A DNA stretch of 64,000 nucleotides, from the NCBI RefSeq assembly GCF_013822795.1, contig NZ_PNLB01000006.1, positions 62,001 through 126,000 of the forward strand, given 5' to 3'. Source of the DNA: Phenylobacterium sp. (lineage in GTDB: Bacteria > Pseudomonadota > Alphaproteobacteria > Caulobacterales > Caulobacteraceae). Shown here in pieces: positions 30,692-39,252 of this stretch (the first letter of the stretch is position 1; each line of letters begins with the position of its first letter). A model generated the notes under the pieces. That model saw only the letters and a program-made list of their open reading frames with translations, searched no databases and was not told the DNA's origin. Both the position numbers and the translations under genes were made by a program.

Positions 30692-32780
30692 GATAGGTGT
30701 ATTCGAGCGCCTGGCGCTTGGCGGTTTCGTTGAGGTTCGCGGCGGCGGCGTGACCGCCGTCGATGTTCTCGTAATAGAGGTAGTCGTAGCCGAGCTCCTT
30801 GAGCCGGGCCGCGGCCTTGCGCGCATGGGCCGGATGGACGCGGTCGTCCTTGGTCGAGGTCTCCAGGAAGACGCGCGGATAGGGCTGGCCCTTGGCCAGC
30901 TTCTGGTAGGGCGAGTAGGTGTCGATGACCTTGCGCTCTTCCGGATTGGCCGGATCGCCGTACTCGCCGACCCACGAGGCACCGGCCCCGATGTGGGTGT
31001 AGCCGATCATGTCGAACAGCGGCACCTGGATGACCACGGCCTTGTAGAGCTCGGGCCGCTGGGTCAGGGCCACGCCCATCAGCAGGCCGCCGTTGGAGCC
31101 GCCCATGATGCCCAGCTTGGCGGGGCTGGTGATCTTGCGGGCGATCAGGTCCTCGGAAACCGCGAAGAAGTCGTCGTAGACCCGCTGGCGGTTCAGTTTC
31201 AGGCCGGCCTCGTGCCAGCGCGGGCCGAACTCGCCGCCGCCGCGGATGTTGGCGATCGCATAGGCGCCGCCACGCTCCAGCCAAAGCTTGCCGACCGTGG
31301 CGGCGTAGCCCGGGGCCTGTGAGACCTGGAAACCGCCATAGGCGTAGAGCAGGGTCGGGGCCTGGCCGTCGAACTTCAGGCTCTTCGAGCGGATCAGGAA
31401 GTAAGGGATCTTGGTCCCGTCCCTCGAGATCGCCCAATGCTGCTCGACCATCTGGTTGGAGGCGTCGAACCGGGCGGGCAGGGTGCGCAGCGTCTCGTGG
31501 GCGCCCGAGCCCGCGTCGGCCATCACCTGGGTCGAGGGCGTGAGGAAGCTGGACACCTGCAGGATCATCCGGTCGTCGCGGTCGGAGGCCGAGGCGATGG
31601 CGATGGTCGAGTCCTTCGGCAGGTCGAGCTTGGTCGAGCTCCAGCCGGCCGGACCATGGCTGAAGCTGAGGACCTCACCCTTCACGTTGTCGAACAGAGC
31701 GACGACCAGTCGGTTGCGGGTGGTCGCCACCTGCTGGATCGCCTGACTGGTCGTGGGGCGGAAGATCGGCGTCGTTTTCGGTGCGTCGGGCGCGGCCTTG
31801 AGGGCGGCGAGGTCGATGGCGAGCAGGTCGCCGCTTTGGCCATGGCCCTCCCAGTCCTGTTCAAGGGTGAGCAGCAACTGGCCGTCGATGAGGCCCTCGG
31901 GTGAGGACCGGAGCGGGACGCCCAGTTTGCGGGCGCCGCGCTCGTCCAGCAGGTGGAATTCGGCGTTGAACGTGTCGAGCGGGCGGGCCGCCAGCAGCGC
32001 CTGCAGCTTGCCGTCGGCGTCGCGCAGGGCCACCGGACTGACGCCGTAGCCGCCGTCGTCAGCCTTGCCGCGGAACACTTCGCGGGCGTCGGCCAGCGGC
32101 TGACCGCGCTTCAGCAGCTTGATCACATAGGGATAGCCGGAGGTCGTGACTTCGCCCTTGGTCCATTCGGTGGCGACGGCCAAGGTGTCGGCGTCGACCC
32201 AGGTCACCCGGTGCTTGCCCTCGGGCAGCAGGAAACCGCCGGTCACGAACTGGCCGGTCTGGACGTCGAACTCGCGGACCTCGACGGCGTCCTTGCCGCC
32301 GTTCGACAGCGAGATCAGACACAGACGGTCGTCGGGAGGCAGGCAGGTCGACCCGCTGTAGACCCAGTTCTTGCCCTCGGCCTTGGCCAAGGCGTCGACG
32401 TCCAGGATGGTGCGCCATTCCGGCTTGCCGGTCCGGTAGCTGTCGAGCGTGGTCGAGCGCAGCAGGCCGCGGACGTGATCTGCGTCCTGCCAGAAGTTGC
32501 GCAGCGCGCCGTCGCCGGCGAAGCCCACGACCGTGATCCGGTCCTTGGCCGTGGCGATGGCCAGGGCGTCGTCATAGAGCTTTGAGTAGCGGGGATCGTT
32601 CTGCAGCTGCGGCAGCGAGCGTTCGTTCTCGGCCTTGGCGAACGCCATGGCGCGGGCGCCCTCGATCTCCTCCATGTAGACGTACGGGTCGTTCGGATCG
32701 GGCAGGGCGGCGGCGGGAAATGCGGTCATGCCGCACAAGGTGGCGCCGGCCGCAAATTTTCCAAGGAACTGGAAACGCAT
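30669..32780 (-). CDS. S9 family prolyl oligopeptidase, exported
   Basis: A serine peptidase of 703 residues, with a signal peptide (GKFAAGATLCGMTAFPAAA) indicating a periplasmic location. The N-terminal beta-propeller covers about 60-420 and the alpha/beta-hydrolase domain follows. The nucleophile Ser near 562 is in GGSNGGLLMG, the Asp near 644 in STKDDRVHP, and the His near 677 in GGHAAAANL. Prolyl oligopeptidases cleave short peptides after proline. The gene stands alone, with a perfect palindrome 29 bases upstream of its start. Confidence 0.93.
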   Translation of the reverse strand: MRFQFLGKFAAGATLCGMTAFPAAALPDPNDPYVYMEEIEGARAMAFAKAENERSLPQLQNDPRYSKLYDDALAIATAKDRITVVGFAGDGALRNFWQDADHVRGLLRSTTLDSYRTGKPEWRTILDVDALAKAEGKNWVYSGSTCLPPDDRLCLISLSNGGKDAVEVREFDVQTGQFVTGGFLLPEGKHRVTWVDADTLAVATEWTKGEVTTSGYPYVIKLLKRGQPLADAREVFRGKADDGGYGVSPVALRDADGKLQALLAARPLDTFNAEFHLLDERGARKLGVPLRSSPEGLIDGQLLLTLEQDWEGHGQSGDLLAIDLAALKAAPDAPKTTPIFRPTTSQAIQQVATTRNRLVVALFDNVKGEVLSFSHGPAGWSSTKLDLPKDSTIAIASASDRDDRMILQVSSFLTPSTQVMADAGSGAHETLRTLPARFDASNQMVEQHWAISRDGTKIPYFLIRSKSLKFDGQAPTLLYAYGGFQVSQAPGYAATVGKLWLERGGAYAIANIRGGGEFGPRWHEAGLKLNRQRVYDDFFAVSEDLIARKITSPAKLGIMGGSNGGLLMGVALTQRPELYKAVVIQVPLFDMIGYTHIGAGASWVGEYGDPANPEERKVIDTYSPYQKLAKGQPYPRVFLETSTKDDRVHPAHARKAAARLKELGYDYLYYENIDGGHAAAANLNETAKRQALEYTYLSQQLMD

Positions 32781-32808
32781 CTGGGAACTGCCTCTCGGAG
32801 TGATCTTG

Positions 32809-32826
32809 CTTAAGCTGGAGCTTAAG
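32809..32826. promoter_or_regulatory. Perfect 8-base-arm palindrome upstream of the S9 peptidase
   Basis: CTTAAGCTGGAGCTTAAG has perfect 8-base arms around GG. It contains TTAA-N8-TTAA, one base longer than the CtrA box TTAA-N7-TTAA. It lies 29 bases upstream of the peptidase ATG and about 130 bases upstream of the divergent thioesterase-like gene, where an operator would be expected. The binding protein is unknown. Confidence 0.45.
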
Positions 32827-32957
32827 GCAGTCCGTTCACGGCGCGCAAATGCGCGGCGGCGAAAGGAAATTCGTCGTCCGGCGGCGCAGAGGGAAAGGCC
32901 TTCCGATCTCGCCCGTAAACTAGGCTCTGCCGTTGGAATCCGTCATGGTCCCGCGCC

Positions 32958-33752
32958 ATGACGAACGAACCCTTTTTCAAACGGGACGGTCAATTTTACG
33001 TCCCAACTCCCGCCGGCCGCGGTCCCTGGAATCCCAATTCTCTCCATGGACGGGTCATCATTGGTCTTCTCGGCTTCGTGCTCGAGCAGAAGCACGGCGA
33101 CGCGGAATTCATCCCTGCGCGCCTGACCGTCGACATGTACAAGCTGCCCGGCTTCGATCCGATCGAGGTGACGACCACGGTCGTCCGCGAGGGCGGCCGT
33201 ATCCGCGTGGTCGACGCCGAGTTCATTTCGGGCGGCGTCAGCATGGCGCGCGCCTCCTGCCAGTTCCTCAAGCGCACCGAGAACTCGGAAGGCAACGTCT
33301 GGAAGCCGGGCACGTGGAGCGTCCCGTCGCCGCTGGACATCCCTGAACCGGAGAACCGCGGCGGCATGGGCGGCATGTGGGCCTCACGCCCCATCAGCGG
33401 CGGCTTCGCCACGGCCGAGCAGCGCCGAACCTGGATGAGCGAGGTGCGCGACGTCGTCGAGGGCGAGCCGCTGACCCCGTTCCAGCGTGTGGCGGTGGCC
33501 TGCGACTTCGTCAGCCCTCTGACCCACGTCGGCGACCAGGGTCTCGGCTACATCAACTCGGACGTGACACTCTATCTGCACAAGCTGCCCGACACCGAAT
33601 GGGTCGGCTTCGAAAGCGTCTATCACGGCGCTGACGACGGCGTGGCCGTGGGCGACGCCCGCGTCTACGACGAGAGCGGTCCGATCGGCATCGCCTCCTG
33701 CACGGCCCTGGCCCAGCGCCGCCTGGCGCCGCCGCCGCCCAAACCGTCCTAG
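32958..33752 (+). CDS. Acyl-CoA thioesterase-like double-hotdog protein
   Basis: A 264-residue protein resembling the TesB-like thioesterase superfamily (two hotdog repeats). The N-terminal repeat has HGRVIIGLLGFVLEQ and PARLTVDMYKLPGFDPIEV, with VVDAEFISGGVSMARASCQFL. The C-terminal repeat has FQRVAVACDFVSPLTHVG and NSDVTLYLHKLPDTEWVGF, closing with the usual ARVYDESGPIGIASCTALAQR. Such proteins hydrolyse acyl-CoA thioesters. The pathway is unclear. It is 26 bases upstream of the ABC-transporter genes on the same strand. Confidence 0.82.
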   Translation: MTNEPFFKRDGQFYVPTPAGRGPWNPNSLHGRVIIGLLGFVLEQKHGDAEFIPARLTVDMYKLPGFDPIEVTTTVVREGGRIRVVDAEFISGGVSMARASCQFLKRTENSEGNVWKPGTWSVPSPLDIPEPENRGGMGGMWASRPISGGFATAEQRRTWMSEVRDVVEGEPLTPFQRVAVACDFVSPLTHVGDQGLGYINSDVTLYLHKLPDTEWVGFESVYHGADDGVAVGDARVYDESGPIGIASCTALAQRRLAPPPPKPS

Positions 33753-33778
33753 CTTGGAAGGGCGCGGTTCAGGCTAGG

Positions 33779-34468
33779 ATGTCGCCGATGACCGCGCCCG
33801 TTCTGCAGATTTCAGACCTCACCAAGTCGGTTCCCGGCGGGCGTGTGCTGTTCGAACGGCTGGACCTGCGCCTAGGGGCAGGTGAGTTCGTGGCGATCAT
33901 GGGCGAGTCCGGCGTCGGCAAGTCGACCCTGCTGAACCTGATCGCGGGGCTGGATCAGGCCGACAATGGGGCCATCGCCATCGACGGCGTCGACCTAGCC
34001 GGACTGGACGACGACGCCCGCACGCTGCTGCGGCGCGACCGGGTCGGCTTCGTCTTCCAGGCGTTCCACATCCTGCCGCACCTGACCCTCGGCCAGAACG
34101 TCGCCCTGCCGTTGGCGCTGCAAGGCCAGCGAGGCGCCCGCGCTTTGGAGCGCGCCGAACAGATGCTGGGGGCGGTCGGCCTGGCCGGCCGCGCCGGCGA
34201 CTATCCGCGGCAGCTGTCGGGCGGCGAGATGCAGCGGGTGGCGATCGCCCGAGCCTTGATCCACCAGCCGGACCTGTTGCTGGCCGATGAGCCGACCGGC
34301 AACCTCGACCCCGAAACCGCCAACCGCGTGCTGCAGGTGTTCGCAGAGGAAGTGCGCCGGTCTGGCGCCGCTGTGGTGCTGGTCACCCACTCCGAGGTCG
34401 CGGCCGCCGCGGCCGACCGCGTGCTCATCCTGGGACGGAACGGCCTTGTCGAACGCCCGCGCGCCTGA
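33779..34468 (+). CDS. ABC transporter ATP-binding protein (LolD/MacB type)
   Basis: A 229-residue ATPase of the type that partners FtsX/MacB permeases. Walker A GESGVGKST is at 42-50, the Q-loop is VFQAFHILPHLT, the signature LSGGE is near 146, Walker B LLLADEPTGNLD near 164-175, and the switch His is in LVTHS. Start is ATG at 33779 or nine bases later (MTAPVLQ). It overlaps the start of the permease gene and with it and the lipocalin-like gene forms a three-gene exporter unit. Confidence 0.93.
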   Translation: MSPMTAPVLQISDLTKSVPGGRVLFERLDLRLGAGEFVAIMGESGVGKSTLLNLIAGLDQADNGAIAIDGVDLAGLDDDARTLLRRDRVGFVFQAFHILPHLTLGQNVALPLALQGQRGARALERAEQMLGAVGLAGRAGDYPRQLSGGEMQRVAIARALIHQPDLLLADEPTGNLDPETANRVLQVFAEEVRRSGAAVVLVTHSEVAAAAADRVLILGRNGLVERPRA

Positions 34469-37013
34469 GCAGCGCGGCCTGGCCGCCCGCTGGATGATCC
34501 TCGGCGAGTGGCGGGCTCATCCGATGCGGGTGATCACCGCCGCGGCGGCCATCGCGGTCGGCGTCGCGCTCGGCTTGGCCGTGCACCTGGTAAACGCCTC
34601 GGCGCTTAGCGAATTTTCCAAGGCCGTCAGCGCGGTCAATGGCGAGGCCGAGCTGCAGGTGCGCTCGACAACGGCGCGCGGCTTCGCCGAAGGCCTCTAT
34701 CCTGAACTCGCCCGGAAGGCCGAGGTCGCCGCTGTCAGTCCGGTCGTCGAGCTGGAGGCGGGGACAGAGCGGCCGGGCGAGACCCTCACCGTGCTTGGCC
34801 TCGACGTCCTGCGCGCAGCGTACGTGACCCCGAGCCTGATCGGCCGGCCGTTGGCGGCCGAGGGCGACGACGCGAGAGGCCCGACGATGGAGGCGGCCTT
34901 CGATGAGCGCGCCGTCTTCCTCTCGCCGGCGGCGCTGCAAGGGCGCGCGATCGGCCAGGAGATCGAACTGAGCGCCGGCGGTCGGCGCGCCGCCTTCCGG
35001 ATTGCGGGCGTACTGCCAGGGGTCGGTGACGAGCGGCGGCTGGCGGTGCTCGACATCGCCGCGGCGCAGTGGCGGCTCGGCACGCTTGGCCGGCTGCAAC
35101 GGCTGGACCTCAAGCTCGTCAAAGGAACGGATGTCGCGCAGGTGGCCGATCAGCTGCGGGCGGCGCTGCCGAACGACGCCCAACTGGTCAGTCAGGAGAG
35201 CGAGGCGAGGCGTAGCGACAGCCTCAGCCGCGCCTATCGGGTCAATCTCGACATGCTGGCGTTGATGGCGCTGCTGACCGGCGGCTTCCTCGTCTATTCG
35301 GCGCAGTCGCTTTCCGTCGCCCGGCGGCGTCCGCAATTCGCGCTTTTGAGAGTGTTGGGCGTGCGCCGTCGAGTGCTGCTCGCCCAGGTGATGGCCGAGG
35401 GAGTCGGCGTCGGGCTGGCCGGCGGCATCGTCGGGATCGGTCTCGGCTTCGCGCTCGCCGACGGCGCCCTGACACTGCTCGGCGGTGACCTTGGCGGCGG
35501 GTATTTCGGCGCTTCCAAACCGCAACTGGTCCTCGCCCCGGGCCCGGCCCTGCTGTTCCTGGCGCTCGGTTTGGCGACTGCGGTCGTCGGTAGTCTGGCT
35601 CCGGCGCGCGAGGCCGCCCGCGCCCAGCCGGCCGTGGCGCTGAAGAACGCCGGCGACGCCGTCGACCCGCGCGCGACGCCGGCGATTTGGCCTTCGGTCC
35701 TGTTGCTGGCCGCGGGGACCGCGGCGGCCTTCGGGCCGGCGATCGGTGGCGTGCCGTTGCTCGGCTATGCCGCGATGGCCTTGCTGCTGGCGGGCGGGGT
35801 GGCGGCGATGCCGCGGCTGGCGCGAGTACTGCTATCAGGACTGAAAGACCGCTGGTTCGCGAGCATCGCTCCGGACCTGGCGATCAAGCGGCTTTGGGGC
35901 GCGCCGACCCAGGCGGCGGTGGCGCTCTGCGGCGTGGTGGCCAGCACCAGCCTGATGGTGGCGATGGCCGTGATGGTCTCCAGCTTCCGAGGCTCGGTCG
36001 AGGACTGGCTGGCGCAGGTGCTGCCGGCTGATCTCTACCTGCGGATCGAAGCGGCGGGGACGGGCGGCGGATTTGATCCTGACGAGCAGGCGAGGCTGGC
36101 GGCGACGCCGGGCGTCGCGCGTATGGCCTTCATGCGCACCACGACGCTGCGGATGAGCGCGGACGCGCCGCCTTTGGCGCTGATCGCGCGCCCCGAAGGC
36201 GGACTGGACGCCGGTGCGCCGCCGATGATCGGCCGGACCGCGGAAGCGCCGGCCGGGACGATCCCGATCTATGTGTCTGAGCCCGCCGCATGGCTTTACG
36301 GCTGGAAGGTCGGACAGCGGATCGACCTGCCGATCGGCGGGGCGCAGCCGCAGGGGTTCTTCGTGACCGGAATCTGGCGCGACTATGCCCGGCAACATGG
36401 AGCGGTGACGCTGGAGAGCCACGACTACACGGCGCTGACCGGTGACCGGTCCCGCAGCGAGGCGTCCATCACCCTTGCGCCTGGAGCGGACCATCGCGCG
36501 GTGGCTGAAGCGATCGAAGCCAACGTCCCATCGCGACTGGCCGGACGGGTGACCGTCGCCGAGCCGAGAGTGATCCGCGACATGGCGCTCCGCCTGTTCG
36601 ACCGGAGCTTTGCGGTGACCTACGGCCTGGAGGCCATCGCCATCGTGGTCGGGCTGGCGGGGGTGGCGGCGACGATCTCGGCCCAGACCCTGGCGCGGAC
36701 CAAGGAGTTCGGGATGCTGCGGCACCTGGGCGTCACTCGCCGCCAGATCGTCGCGATGCTGGCGACCGAGGGCGCCTTGCTGGGCGCGGTGGGCGGCCTG
36801 GCCGGGATCGGGTTGGGGCTGATCATGAGCCAGGTGCTGATCCATGTGGTGAACCCACAATCGTTTCACTGGACGATGGAGACGCGGCTGCCCTGGGGGT
36901 TGCTGGCCTGCGTGGGCCTCGCGCTCGTCCTGTCCGCCGCCGGTACGGCGCTGTTGGCCGGACGGCGCGCGGTGTCGGCGGACGCCGTACGCTCCGTGCG
37001 GGAGGATTGGTGA
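34446..37013 (+). CDS. FtsX-family ABC transporter permease (MacB/AttFG-like)
   Basis: An inner-membrane permease of about 855 residues with two FtsX units in one chain. A first helix (AAAAIAVGVALGLAVHLV) is followed by a large periplasmic domain, three helices with the FtsX signature LLRVLGVRRRVLLAQVMAEG, further helices around 420-500, a second periplasmic domain and a second FtsX block (LRHLGVTRRQIVAMLATEGALLG). The frame is open well upstream, overlapping the ATPase. The likely start is TTG at 34446, 23 bases before the ATPase stop, or ATG at 34494. Its TGA overlaps the next ATG by one base. Confidence 0.9.
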   Translation: MSNARAPEQRGLAARWMILGEWRAHPMRVITAAAAIAVGVALGLAVHLVNASALSEFSKAVSAVNGEAELQVRSTTARGFAEGLYPELARKAEVAAVSPVVELEAGTERPGETLTVLGLDVLRAAYVTPSLIGRPLAAEGDDARGPTMEAAFDERAVFLSPAALQGRAIGQEIELSAGGRRAAFRIAGVLPGVGDERRLAVLDIAAAQWRLGTLGRLQRLDLKLVKGTDVAQVADQLRAALPNDAQLVSQESEARRSDSLSRAYRVNLDMLALMALLTGGFLVYSAQSLSVARRRPQFALLRVLGVRRRVLLAQVMAEGVGVGLAGGIVGIGLGFALADGALTLLGGDLGGGYFGASKPQLVLAPGPALLFLALGLATAVVGSLAPAREAARAQPAVALKNAGDAVDPRATPAIWPSVLLLAAGTAAAFGPAIGGVPLLGYAAMALLLAGGVAAMPRLARVLLSGLKDRWFASIAPDLAIKRLWGAPTQAAVALCGVVASTSLMVAMAVMVSSFRGSVEDWLAQVLPADLYLRIEAAGTGGGFDPDEQARLAATPGVARMAFMRTTTLRMSADAPPLALIARPEGGLDAGAPPMIGRTAEAPAGTIPIYVSEPAAWLYGWKVGQRIDLPIGGAQPQGFFVTGIWRDYARQHGAVTLESHDYTALTGDRSRSEASITLAPGADHRAVAEAIEANVPSRLAGRVTVAEPRVIRDMALRLFDRSFAVTYGLEAIAIVVGLAGVAATISAQTLARTKEFGMLRHLGVTRRQIVAMLATEGALLGAVGGLAGIGLGLIMSQVLIHVVNPQSFHWTMETRLPWGLLACVGLALVLSAAGTALLAGRRAVSADAVRSVREDW

Positions 37014-38086
37014 TGCGGCGCTGGATGCTGGCGTTTCTGGCGCTGCTCGTCGGCTGGACCGTGCCCGCGCAGGCCCAGGCGCCGCGCTATCCCCTCGTGC
37101 TGCCCGGCGTGGCGCTACGGTTCCCCGCCGATCATGGTGCGCACCCCGATTTCAGGACCGAGTGGTGGTACGTGACCGGCTGGCTGCGCACCGAGGACGC
37201 CAAGGATCTTGGATTCCAGGTGACGTTCTTCCGTTCGCGACCTCCGGCCGCGAGCGACAATCCCAGCGCCTTCGCGCCGCGTCAGGTCCTGTTCGCCCAC
37301 GCTGCGATTTCCGATCCGATGGTCGGTAAGCTGATGCACGGGCAGCGGATTGCGCGGGCGGGGTTCGGGCTGGCGCAGGCGGCGGTCGGCGACGCCGATC
37401 TGGTGATCGACGACTGGCGACTGCGGCGCGGCGCAGACGGACGTTTCACCACCAAGGTCGCCGGCGAGGGCTTTGACCTCGATTTGGCCTTCACCCCGAC
37501 CCAGCCGGTGCTGCTGCAGGGGGAGAGCGGGTTCAGCCGTAAGGGCCCACTGGCGACGCAGGCCAGCTACTACTACAGCCTGCCGCAGCTGAAGGTCGCC
37601 GGAACGGTTCAACGCGGCGGGAAAGCGGTCAAGGTGGCGGGTACGGCGTGGCTGGATCGCGAGTGGTCCTCGACCCTGCTGGATCCGGCGGCGGTCGGCT
37701 GGGACTGGGTTGGTCTCAATCTCGACGACGGCGGAGCGCTGATGGCATTCCAGGTGCGAGACGCGAGCGGCAAGGCGTTGTGGGCCGGCGGATCGCTCCG
37801 GGGCCCGGATGGCCGCGCCGTCCGGTTCGGCCCCTCTCAGGTGCGCTTCACGTCGCAACGGAACTGGCGCTCGCGGCGGACGGGCGCGGTCTATCCGGTC
37901 GAGCGGACGGTGACCGTGCAGGCGCCTGGCGGCGCCCGGCGCTGGAGCCTGAAGCCGCTGTTCGACGACCAAGAGCTCGACAGCCGCGCCTCCGGCGGCC
38001 CCGTCTATTGGGAAGGGGCGGTGCGCAGCGAGGGCGGGCGCGGCTATCTGGAGCTGACGGGTTACGCCAGCCCCATGAAGCTCTAG
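37013..38086 (+). CDS. Lipocalin-like/AttH (CrtC-family) secreted protein
   Basis: A 357-residue exported protein with a signal peptide (LAFLALLVGWTVPAQA). It has the AttH/CrtC-family fold: DFRTEWWYVTGWL near residues 45-57, FQVTFFRSRP, the tyrosine-rich YYYSLPQL and AWLDREWSS, and WDWVGLNLDDGGALMAFQVR in the second half. CrtC hydrates carotenoids, but the genetic link to an ABC ATPase and FtsX permease (TGATG coupling to the permease) fits the AttEFGH-type module, where AttH is a periplasmic lipocalin-like partner of the exporter. It converges on the dehydrogenase gene with a 4-base overlap. Confidence 0.85.
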   Translation: MRRWMLAFLALLVGWTVPAQAQAPRYPLVLPGVALRFPADHGAHPDFRTEWWYVTGWLRTEDAKDLGFQVTFFRSRPPAASDNPSAFAPRQVLFAHAAISDPMVGKLMHGQRIARAGFGLAQAAVGDADLVIDDWRLRRGADGRFTTKVAGEGFDLDLAFTPTQPVLLQGESGFSRKGPLATQASYYYSLPQLKVAGTVQRGGKAVKVAGTAWLDREWSSTLLDPAAVGWDWVGLNLDDGGALMAFQVRDASGKALWAGGSLRGPDGRAVRFGPSQVRFTSQRNWRSRRTGAVYPVERTVTVQAPGGARRWSLKPLFDDQELDSRASGGPVYWEGAVRSEGGRGYLELTGYASPMKL

Positions 38087-39159
38087 GGCTGGACGAGGAT
38101 CTTCACGTGCGCCTCAGGATCGCCAAGATCCTTGAAGGCCTGGGCGACGCCGTCGAGTCCGACGGTGCCGGTGACCACGTTGCTGACGTCGATCTTGCCC
38201 TCGGCGATATCGTGCAGGGTCGCGGCGAACTCTTCGGGCGTGTAGCCGAACACGAACGTCAGCTCGATCTCCTTGGTGATGGCGATCGCCGGCTCGATGC
38301 GATCGGTCTCCATGCAGACGCCGGCGACGACGATCTGAGATCCGGCAGGGGAGGCCTCGATCAGGCTTTGCACGACCCCGGGCGAGCCGACGCATTCGAA
38401 CACCACGGGACGGCCGAAGCTGCCGCCCATCATCCGGACCATGTTCTGGGCCGCCCGGGCCGTGGGCACGCCAAAGCCTTCCCAGCGGGCGTGCGGGCTC
38501 TCGACGGCCGGGTCGATCACTACGTCCGCGCCCAGCATCTCGGCCGCGGCGCGGCGGCGGGGCGAGAAGTCGGCGGCGATGACCGGGCCGTGACCGCGGG
38601 CCTTGAGGCCGGCGATCACCGCCAGGCCGACGGGGCCGCAGCCCACCACCAGGGCGACGCTGTTGGGATCGAGCCGCGCCTTGGCCACGGCGTGGGCGCC
38701 GACGGCGAACGGCTCGGTGAGGGCGGCCTTGTCAGTGGGCAGACCGTTGGGCACCGGCAGAAGCAGCGCCTCGGAGAGGATCATGCGTTCGGAAAAACCG
38801 CCGGGCAGGTTGTTCGAGAAGCCCAGCATCTCGACGCCGCCGACCGGGGTCAGCGTGGCCGGAATCGAAACGACTCGCGTGCCGGCCTTGAGCGCGCCGG
38901 TCGTGCCGGGCCCGTGCTCGAGGATCTCAGCGCAGAACTCGTGGCCGAAGACAGTGTCGGCGGTCGGATCGAAGCCGTCGCCCATGCCGCCGGCGCGGCG
39001 GGTGAGGTCGATCATGTGTTCCATGTGGTGCAACGCGTGCAGGTCCGAGCCGCAGATTCCGCAGGCGAGCGTGCGGACCAGCACCTGCCCCTGATCGGGC
39101 TTCAACTCGGCGATCTCGTCGCAGACCAATTGCTTGTTTCGCCGGATCACCGCGCGCAT
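38083..39159 (-). CDS. Zinc-dependent alcohol dehydrogenase family protein
   Basis: A medium-chain dehydrogenase/reductase of 358 residues. Catalytic-zinc ligands are in CGICGSDLHA (Cys33/Cys36 region) and GHEFCAEI; the Rossmann motif is VVGCGPVGLAVIA near 170. The structural-zinc lobe, normally four closely spaced Cys, is missing. The region between Cys36 and GHEF instead has a Met/His/Arg-rich insert (HHMEHMIDLTRRAGGMGDG). The frame is open 124 codons upstream into the divergent fabD, but ATG at 39157-39159 gives the normal N-terminus. Substrate unknown. Confidence 0.88.
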   Translation of the reverse strand: MRAVIRRNKQLVCDEIAELKPDQGQVLVRTLACGICGSDLHALHHMEHMIDLTRRAGGMGDGFDPTADTVFGHEFCAEILEHGPGTTGALKAGTRVVSIPATLTPVGGVEMLGFSNNLPGGFSERMILSEALLLPVPNGLPTDKAALTEPFAVGAHAVAKARLDPNSVALVVGCGPVGLAVIAGLKARGHGPVIAADFSPRRRAAAEMLGADVVIDPAVESPHARWEGFGVPTARAAQNMVRMMGGSFGRPVVFECVGSPGVVQSLIEASPAGSQIVVAGVCMETDRIEPAIAITKEIELTFVFGYTPEEFAATLHDIAEGKIDVSNVVTGTVGLDGVAQAFKDLGDPEAHVKILVQP

Positions 39160-39252
39160 GACGTCCTCCCGTTCTCGATCGCCGCCTTGCCGGGGCTTGG
39201 CTTCTCCACTAACCCTCCCGGCTCGGAATCGTAAGTGCGTGGGAGACGCGCA

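Noticed and set aside
37648..39234. Plus-strand frame spanning the dehydrogenase and lipocalin-like gene ends
   Set aside because: It covers real genes in other frames and shows no motif.
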